NCBI RefSeq assembly: GCF_000018885.1
Contig: NC_010168.1
Coordinates: 1,922,001-1,986,000, forward strand
Origin: Renibacterium salmoninarum ATCC 33209
GTDB taxonomy: Bacteria > Actinomycetota > Actinomycetes > Actinomycetales > Micrococcaceae
Length of the DNA stretch: 64,000 nucleotides
Direction of reading: 5' to 3'
The notes beneath the pieces are model-generated. The model saw only the letters and a list, made by a program, of their open reading frames with translations. It made no database searches and was not told the origin of the DNA. A program made the translations under genes and the position numbers. This document shows positions 58,670 to 64,000 of this stretch, one piece after another. Position 1 is the stretch's first letter. Every line of letters starts with the position of its first letter.

Positions 58670-60649
58670 CTAGCCGCCGATTCCGTTAAGGAACTTTGCC
58701 ATCAATGGTCCCAAGACCACGGAGGCGTACCCGCCGTCTTCAATAAACATTGCCGCTGCAAGGTCACCTTGGATCGCTATCAGCCAGGAGTGCGTCTTCG
58801 GCGGCGTATCGGTGCCGAATTCCGCGGTGCCAGTCTTCGCAAAGACCTGCCCGCCCGGCAGATTCAACAGCGGTCCGGCGTTTCGTTCGCTGACCACTCC
58901 GGCCATCAGTTCTTTCAACGAACCGGTCTCCCCCGCGGTCAACGCGACCGGCGGAGTCGCAGCAGCCGAGTTCGACGCCCGGCTTGCTGGGCTGGACGGG
59001 CTGGATGGTGCAGCAGAACCCGACGGCGTCGGATTAGTGATGACCAACTTTGGCTTGACCAAAGCGCCAGCAGCCACGCTAGCGGCAATATTTGCCATCC
59101 CTACCGGCGAAACCTGGACCTTACCCTGCCCAATCATCGAAGCAGCGTGCTCAGCGGGAGTTCCATCCAGCGGTACCGAACCGTCGTAACTGCTAGCGCC
59201 AACGTCCGTTGGCACGCCGATGCCAAGCGAGGCAGCGGCAGAGGCCAACTCCGCCTGGCTAACGGCACCGGCTTGCGAGATAAATGCGGTATTGCAGGAG
59301 TATGAAAACGCCGTCCGCAATGGCACATTGCCCAGTTTGGCAGCATTGTAAGTTGGTGCGTTTTTGAAGGTAGTGCCGCCGGCCTCAAGGGTCGGAGTGC
59401 AGGGCACTACCGAATCCGGTGTCTGCCCTTTTCGGAGCATCGCGAGCGAAGTAATTGTTTTAAATGTTGACCCCGGCGCGTACTGACCCAGCATCGCCGT
59501 ATCGTAGCCATTGCTGCCCGGACCGCTAGCGGCGGCCAGAATTGCACCGGTAGAAGGCTTGATCGCCACAATTGACGAAGCAGAAACCGATGCCTGATTT
59601 GCTGGATCGGCCAAAAGCCCTTCAGCTAAGTTTTGAACCTTGCTGCTCAACGTCGTGGTGAGGTTGGCGCCCGGCTTGGACTGAGTATCGAAGAGAACTC
59701 TGGGCTGATCCGAAGCGGCCGCCTTGGGATCTTTTTCCACTACCTGAATTCCAGGCGTGCCAGCGAGCTGCTTGTCATACTGTGCTTGCAAGCCGCTAAG
59801 CCCAGTATGATCGCCGCTTTTGATTCGGCCATTGGACTTGTCGATCAATTCAGCCGTCGCCTCACCCACGGTGCCCAGAATCGGACGCGCAAATCCGCGT
59901 GTTGGCGCGAGTGGAAGCTTGTCTTTGATCGCCACCGCACCGGCGATAGCGCCAATTTGCTGATCGGTAACGGTTCGGCTGGCATCGTCTCGCAAGGAAA
60001 GAGCTTCCACAAAAGCTTGTGGTCCGGCGGCGGCAACCTGCTTAGCATAAGCGTCTAAATCAACTTGGACTAGAGCGGCAAGTGCACGCGCTGAAGCGTC
60101 AATAACACCTGCATCAGCTTTTGTCTTATCGATCCCGATTCGCAGCACCGGACGATCCTCCACCAGAACTTCGCCGCCGTCGCCCAAAATCTGACCTCGG
60201 GCTGGCGCGCTGCTTCGCAAATGCAGCGAGTCGCCGTCTTTAAATCCTGGAATAACCATTTGCGGTGACCATGCGGTGGTCCAGGTGCTGTCTTTGCGGC
60301 TGAGCGATGCGGTGGTGCTGTAAGTCCAGGTGCCGCCGTTGAAACCCCAATCGTAATTGAGCTTGGCGGTTACCTGGTCTTTAGAGTCTTTTGCTGGATC
60401 AACTGAGAGGAAGCTGACTTTCGGTTGCACCGAAGCCAATGCCTTAACCATCGCAGCGACTTTGTCATTAACCTCGGAACCGTCTTTGGCTCCGGTAAAG
60501 GACAACGCGTTCACATTCAGCGAGGATAAGCCGCTAGCTAGCTTTTGCGCGGCATCTTTTGCACCGTTGTCCCCGTTATCGCAGGCGCTCAGGGTCAAGG
60601 CAGAAACGGATACAGAGACGGCAATCACTAAGGCTTTTCGATTGAGCAT
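58670..60649 (-). CDS. Class B penicillin-binding protein with NTF2-like N-terminal domain (lipoprotein)
   Basis: A 659-residue D,D-transpeptidase that crosslinks peptidoglycan outside the membrane. A lipobox (LTLSAC, C23) follows the signal. The N-terminal NTF2-like MecA_N-type domain covers about residues 30-145, and the dimerisation domain follows (RGQILGDGG, RPVLRIGID). Active-site motifs: S394-x-x-K (GSTFKTIT), S451-C-N (SYSCNTAF) and KTG near residue 610 (FAKTGTAEFG). The overall plan resembles MecA/PBP2a-like proteins, but this arrangement is normal in actinobacteria and is not evidence of beta-lactam resistance. It lies between sufR and an ABC exporter. Intact. Confidence 0.9.
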   Translation of the reverse strand: MLNRKALVIAVSVSVSALTLSACDNGDNGAKDAAQKLASGLSSLNVNALSFTGAKDGSEVNDKVAAMVKALASVQPKVSFLSVDPAKDSKDQVTAKLNYDWGFNGGTWTYSTTASLSRKDSTWTTAWSPQMVIPGFKDGDSLHLRSSAPARGQILGDGGEVLVEDRPVLRIGIDKTKADAGVIDASARALAALVQVDLDAYAKQVAAAGPQAFVEALSLRDDASRTVTDQQIGAIAGAVAIKDKLPLAPTRGFARPILGTVGEATAELIDKSNGRIKSGDHTGLSGLQAQYDKQLAGTPGIQVVEKDPKAAASDQPRVLFDTQSKPGANLTTTLSSKVQNLAEGLLADPANQASVSASSIVAIKPSTGAILAAASGPGSNGYDTAMLGQYAPGSTFKTITSLAMLRKGQTPDSVVPCTPTLEAGGTTFKNAPTYNAAKLGNVPLRTAFSYSCNTAFISQAGAVSQAELASAAASLGIGVPTDVGASSYDGSVPLDGTPAEHAASMIGQGKVQVSPVGMANIAASVAAGALVKPKLVITNPTPSGSAAPSSPSSPASRASNSAAATPPVALTAGETGSLKELMAGVVSERNAGPLLNLPGGQVFAKTGTAEFGTDTPPKTHSWLIAIQGDLAAAMFIEDGGYASVVLGPLMAKFLNGIGG

Positions 60650-60708
60650 TCCACTAGTATGCCAAAGCTTGGCGATTGGAACGCTACTACCTGTCGTAGA
60701 ATACTTCA

Positions 60709-61680
60709 GTGTCCGATGCCCTCGCTGCCGCCCTAACCATAGATGGCTTAGTCAAAGACGTCGGCCCATTTCCTGCGCTCGATGGACGAATGAAACGCGT
60801 TATTAGCGATCTGTCCCTCACCGCACACTTCGGCCAAGTCACAGTACTTCTGGGCAGCAACGGAGCGGGTAAGACCACCACACTGGAATGTGCGCAAGGC
60901 CTGCAGCGACGTCAGGGTGGCAATATTTCGCTGCTTGGCCAGGACCCAGAAAAAGCTGATGCCTCGTTACGGGCCCGAGTCGGCGTGATGCTTCAAGACG
61001 GCGGCTTGCCCCCCGCAATGCGCCCGGTTCAGCTGCTAGAACTTGTTGCCGGCATGTATCAGAACCCGCTGCCAGTCAATGAATTGGCCGAGCAACTGGG
61101 CATCAACGAATTTGCCAACACCACAATTCGGCGACTTTCGGGCGGCCAAAAGCAACGAGTGGCACTCGCCGCAGCTCTGATCGGGCGGCCAGAAGTTGTT
61201 TTCCTCGATGAGCCCAGCGCTGGGCTCGACCCGCAATCAAGGCAACTGGTTTTCGATCTGATCAGACAGCTGCGCGCTGACGGCCTCGCCGTGATTTTGA
61301 CGACGCATCTGCTCGACGACGCACAGCGGCTTGCTGACTACGTTTACATCATTGATGACGGCCGAACAGTAGCCGAGGGAACCGTGCCGGAGCTGCTGAG
61401 CAACGCCGCAAAAGTTGAAGCAGAACGCAGCTTCTCCTTCGATGCCAGTGCTGCGCTGGACTTCAGCGGCGCGCTCCGGGCAGAAGTAGCCATCGTGGAA
61501 ACTCGGCCAGGCAGCTATTTGCTCACTGGACCGCTCTTGCCGGAAGATTTAGCCGCCTTGGCAACTTGGTGGGCTGAACACCATGTCATGCCAAGTGCCA
61601 TTAATTTGGCTTCGCACTCACTCGAAGACGTCTTCCTTGACATTGCCAACGCCGCTGCGGCAGAACGGAGCGGCACATGA
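60709..61680 (+). CDS. ABC transporter ATP-binding protein
   Basis: A 323-residue ABC ATPase of the exporter type: Walker A LLGSNGAGKTTT, signature RLSGGQKQRVALAAAL, Walker B VVFLDEPSAGLD, H-loop TTHLLDD. About 90 extra residues at the C-terminus may bind the permease or a ligand. Start GTG 60709. It overlaps the permease gene by 4 nt (ATGA). In mycobacteria an equivalent ABC pair lies between ctaA and sufR, so the order seen here is ancestral; the cargo is unknown. Confidence 0.9.
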   Translation: MSDALAAALTIDGLVKDVGPFPALDGRMKRVISDLSLTAHFGQVTVLLGSNGAGKTTTLECAQGLQRRQGGNISLLGQDPEKADASLRARVGVMLQDGGLPPAMRPVQLLELVAGMYQNPLPVNELAEQLGINEFANTTIRRLSGGQKQRVALAAALIGRPEVVFLDEPSAGLDPQSRQLVFDLIRQLRADGLAVILTTHLLDDAQRLADYVYIIDDGRTVAEGTVPELLSNAAKVEAERSFSFDASAALDFSGALRAEVAIVETRPGSYLLTGPLLPEDLAALATWWAEHHVMPSAINLASHSLEDVFLDIANAAAAERSGT

Positions 61681-62459
61681 ACTCGGCAACCTCATCAAAC
61701 GTTTCCCGGCCAGCTATCTCTCAACCCGCGTCGCTTGGCCGCCGCATCTTGCAACAAGGTCGCCACGAAACCTTGACCATGTTGCGCAACGGCGAGCAGC
61801 TAACGCTGGCGATCGTGTTGCCGTTACTGGGCCTGATTGCCCTGACGGTCACGCCGCTCCTTGACAATTTAGGCCAGGCCAGAATCGACATTGCTGCGCC
61901 AGGAGTGCTCGCACTGTGTGCGATGTCTACCGCACTGACCGGGCAAGGCATCGCAACCGGCTTTGACCGCAGATACGGCGTGCTCCGGTTTCTTTCGACG
62001 ACGCCGCTGGGACGTACCGGTTTGATTGTTGGCAAGGTTGCGGCAGTGCTAGCGGTATTGGTCATTCAGGTTGTGGTGATTTCCGCCGTTGCGCTGCTAC
62101 TGGGCTGGCAGCCTAATTTCCCGGGTTTGTTATTGGGCATCACGTTGCTGATCTTGGGAGCGCTAGCTTTTAGCTCCTTGGGTTTACTGATCGCCGGTAC
62201 CGCTCGTCCGGAAGCAACTTTGGCGTTGGCGAATCTGCTTTGGATCCTTTTCGGCGCGCTTGGCGGCATCGTGCTGCCAGCCAACCGGTTACCCGGGATG
62301 ATGCAAGACATCGTGCATTTCTTACCCTCAGGTGCATTGGGCGATTCAATGCGACAAGCATTTTTAGGCGGCGGACTGGACGTGTTTTCCGTCGTGATCT
62401 TAGTACTTTGGGCTGTCCTCGCTTCGGCGGCAGCGATCAAGTGGTTTAAATGGAGTTGA
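61677..62459 (+). CDS. ABC-2 type permease
   Basis: A 260-residue, six-helix ABC-2 membrane subunit: LTLAIVLPLLGLIALTVTPL, GKVAAVLAVLVIQVVVISAVALLL and SLGLLIAGTARPEATLALANLLWILFG-type helices. Partner of the ATPase upstream by a 4-nt overlap; ctaA follows 1 bp after its stop, so the three are one operon. Intact. Confidence 0.9.
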   Translation: MNSATSSNVSRPAISQPASLGRRILQQGRHETLTMLRNGEQLTLAIVLPLLGLIALTVTPLLDNLGQARIDIAAPGVLALCAMSTALTGQGIATGFDRRYGVLRFLSTTPLGRTGLIVGKVAAVLAVLVIQVVVISAVALLLGWQPNFPGLLLGITLLILGALAFSSLGLLIAGTARPEATLALANLLWILFGALGGIVLPANRLPGMMQDIVHFLPSGALGDSMRQAFLGGGLDVFSVVILVLWAVLASAAAIKWFKWS

Positions 62460-62460
62460 G

Positions 62461-63375
62461 ATGAGTTCTTTGTACCGGTCCATCACGGCCAAATTGCCGA
62501 CGGCGGTAAACCCCACCGTCCGTCGTCTGGCCATTGCCTCGCTCATTGGTCAGGCGGTACTGATTGGAACAGGCGGCGCCGTCCGGTTAACATCTTCCGG
62601 CTTGGGCTGCCCCACTTGGCCCAGGTGCACGCCAGAATCATTGGTCAACACCCCTGAAATGGGCATCCACGGAATCATTGAATTCGGCAATCGTGCGTTG
62701 ACTTTTGTGCTCGCTATTATTGCCGTGTCGATGCTGGTCTTTCTTTGGAACTTGCGCAAAGAACGCAAAGATCTGTTTTGGTTGGCGTTTGGACTTCTTG
62801 CCAGCATTCCGGCTCAAGCCATCATCGGCGGTCTTTCGGTCCTGACAAAGCTCAACCCTTGGGTAGTGGGCTTGCACTTCTTAGTTTCGTCCGCACTAGT
62901 GGTATTCGCCAAGCTCTTGGTCAATCGAGCCTACGGTCGGCCGCCGGCGTCGCAAAAGCCCGTTCGCCCGCTACTGCGTCAGCTAGCTCTAACCAGCGCA
63001 GTTTTGGTCGGCATTGCGGTAGTCATCGGTGTCATGGTTACTGGCTCTGGCCCGCATGCCGGTGACGCAAATGCACCGCGAAACGGCTTAGATTCAGATC
63101 TCATCACCCGAATCCACGTGCTGCCGGTTTATCTTTTAGTCGCGGTTTCGGTGCTTCTGCTCGTCGTGACCTGGAAACGCGGCAAGGGCGATTTGCTCCG
63201 CTCCGCAAGCTTATGGCTCATCGCTACTGTCGTCTTGCAAGCCGTCATCGGCTACACCCAGCACTTCACCGGCTTGCCGCCACTCTTGGTTGGCCTACAC
63301 ATGCTTGGCGCTGCCGCTTTGCTCGCAGCGGGCACAAATGTTGCCGACGTCGCGCTACATTCTCGGAGGGCCTAG
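62461..63375 (+). CDS. ctaA: Heme A synthase
   Basis: A 304-residue COX15/CtaA membrane protein with eight helices that oxidises heme O to heme A for cytochrome aa3 oxidase. TGGAVRLTSSGLGCPTWPRC with its Cys pair, GIHGIIEFGNRALTF (His), VVGLHFLVSS (His), VTGSGPHAGD, ITRIHVLPVYLL (His) and LLVGLHMLGAA (His) show the expected heme ligands. Coupled to the ABC exporter genes and convergent with ctaB. Intact. Confidence 0.95.
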   Translation: MSSLYRSITAKLPTAVNPTVRRLAIASLIGQAVLIGTGGAVRLTSSGLGCPTWPRCTPESLVNTPEMGIHGIIEFGNRALTFVLAIIAVSMLVFLWNLRKERKDLFWLAFGLLASIPAQAIIGGLSVLTKLNPWVVGLHFLVSSALVVFAKLLVNRAYGRPPASQKPVRPLLRQLALTSAVLVGIAVVIGVMVTGSGPHAGDANAPRNGLDSDLITRIHVLPVYLLVAVSVLLLVVTWKRGKGDLLRSASLWLIATVVLQAVIGYTQHFTGLPPLLVGLHMLGAAALLAAGTNVADVALHSRRA

Positions 63376-63384
63376 CGCAGGGCA

Positions 63385-64000
63385 TTAGCCCATCAGCGGC
63401 ATGCCAACAAAGGGATCAACGGCAAGAGCTACGAAAAGTAGCGTCAAGTAGCTGATTGAGCCATGGAAGACTTTCATTGCGCTCTTATTGGTCACAGTGT
63501 CGTGTGAAGCTTTCGAATGCAGGCGATGCGCTTCGAGCAAGAACCAGAGACCAGCTGCCCCTGCGACTACGGTATAGACGATGCATGCGTGCCCAAGTGG
63601 GATCAGCAAAAGCGAGCAGACCACCATTGCCCAGGTGTAAAGCACCACCTGAACGGAAACGATTCGTGCGCCAGCCACCGCACCCAGCATCGGAACGTTC
63701 GCAGCTTTGTAGTCCTCGCTGTAGCGCATAGAGAGCGGCCAGTAGTGCGGTGGTGTCCACAAGAAGATCACCATGAACAAGATAATCGCGGGCCATTCGA
63801 CTTTATTAGTTACAGCTGCCCAAGCGATCAGCACCGGCATGCAGCCAGCAACGCCGCCCCAGACAATATTTTGCGCGGTGCGACGTTTCAAAATCAGCGT
63901 GTAGACCACCACGTAGAAGAAAATCGCCGCAATGCCCAGCAAGCCGGCCAGCGGGTTTGCGCCAAACCAGAGAATCGCTATCGACAAAATGCCCAGTGCC
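63385..64000 (-). CDS. ctaB: Protoheme IX farnesyltransferase (partial)
   Basis: The C-terminal 205 or so residues of heme O synthase, a UbiA-type prenyltransferase that adds farnesyl to heme [45 protein letters not shown] (second conserved motif) and a run of hydrophobic helices are seen. The frame stays open to the window edge, so the N-terminus lies beyond 64000. It is convergent with ctaA, with a 9-bp gap. Confidence 0.95.
   Translation of the reverse strand, partial: ALGILSIAILWFGANPLAGLLGIAAIFFYVVVYTLILKRRTAQNIVWGGVAGCMPVLIAWAAVTNKVEWPAIILFMVIFLWTPPHYWPLSMRYSEDYKAANVPMLGAVAGARIVSVQVVLYTWAMVVCSLLLIPLGHACIVYTVVAGAAGLWFLLEAHRLHSKASHDTVTNKSAMKVFHGSISYLTLLFVALAVDPFVGMPLMG

Noticed and set aside
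58670..60649. PBP as a mecA-like resistance gene
   Set aside because: The NTF2-like N-terminal domain is common in native actinobacterial PBPs; sequence alone gives no sign of resistance.

Overview
The window looks like the chromosome of a moderately high-GC actinomycete of the Micrococcaceae. Protein content (mycothiol-type formaldehyde dehydrogenase, actinobacterial SUF and rpoBC genes, a DCD:DUT-type dCTP deaminase, Arthrobacter-like sequences throughout), two near-identical IS3-family elements resembling IS994, and an unusually high load of recently broken genes all fit Renibacterium salmoninarum, the salmonid kidney pathogen with a decaying Arthrobacter-like genome. That name is an inference; no 16S gene is present.

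Layout. 1-4.0 kb: the end of an amber-interrupted HAD hydrolase, a P1B metal ATPase and its divergent Zn-type ArsR regulator, and a secreted-domain membrane protein. 4.2-11.8 kb: rpoC and rpoB (minus strand), with a strong terminator and an intercistronic hairpin. 12.1-16.9 kb: an HSP90-like ATPase and a 955-residue helical-repeat protein in one operon. 16.9-20.9 kb: a polymorphic-toxin-like gene wrecked by three frameshifts and a nonsense codon, coupled to an intact CPCC-type small protein that may be its immunity partner. 21.1-23.5 kb: a small secreted protein and a twice-frameshifted trypsin-like/ricin-lectin exoprotein. 23.6-25.3 kb: thiolase and a YbaK-type deacylase. 25.3-29.8 kb: a nonsense-interrupted lipoprotein, a tiny alpha-mannosidase-like remnant, IS copy 1, and a large GEVED/DUF11 surface protein truncated by the IS. 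30.0-36.3 kb: a complete six-gene Mrp (Mnh) Na+/H+ antiporter operon. 36.4-51.7 kb: mixed housekeeping and accessory genes (broken MFS, AbiEi/DUF559-like protein, dcd, tryptophan dioxygenase, ArsR plus broken SRPBCC, tRNA-Gly(CCC), formaldehyde detoxification pair, MFS/LysR pair, panD, broken AEC carrier, HerA-like ATPase, ferritin). 51.7-53.6 kb: IS copy 2 flanked by gene stubs. 53.6-64 kb: the SUF iron-sulfur operon with SufR, a class B PBP, an ABC exporter, ctaA and part of ctaB.

The functional core is transcription (RpoBC), Fe-S assembly (SufR-SufB-SufD-Rieske-SufC-SufT), heme A synthesis (CtaA/CtaB), ion and metal homeostasis (Mrp, P1B ATPase, ferritin) and stress or aldehyde handling (HSP90-like protein, mycothiol dehydrogenase). 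Against this, about a dozen genes carry frameshifts, nonsense codons or IS truncations, mostly surface, secreted or transport functions, as expected in a host-restricted lineage.

The most unusual features are the decayed toxin with a surviving CPCC neighbour, two families of long gene-end palindromes with conserved outer arms, the HSP90/repeat-protein pair, a tRNA-Gly(CCC) with non-consensus bases, and an apparent reading-frame break shared by both IS copies. Calls come from reading translations and motifs by eye, with no database search.
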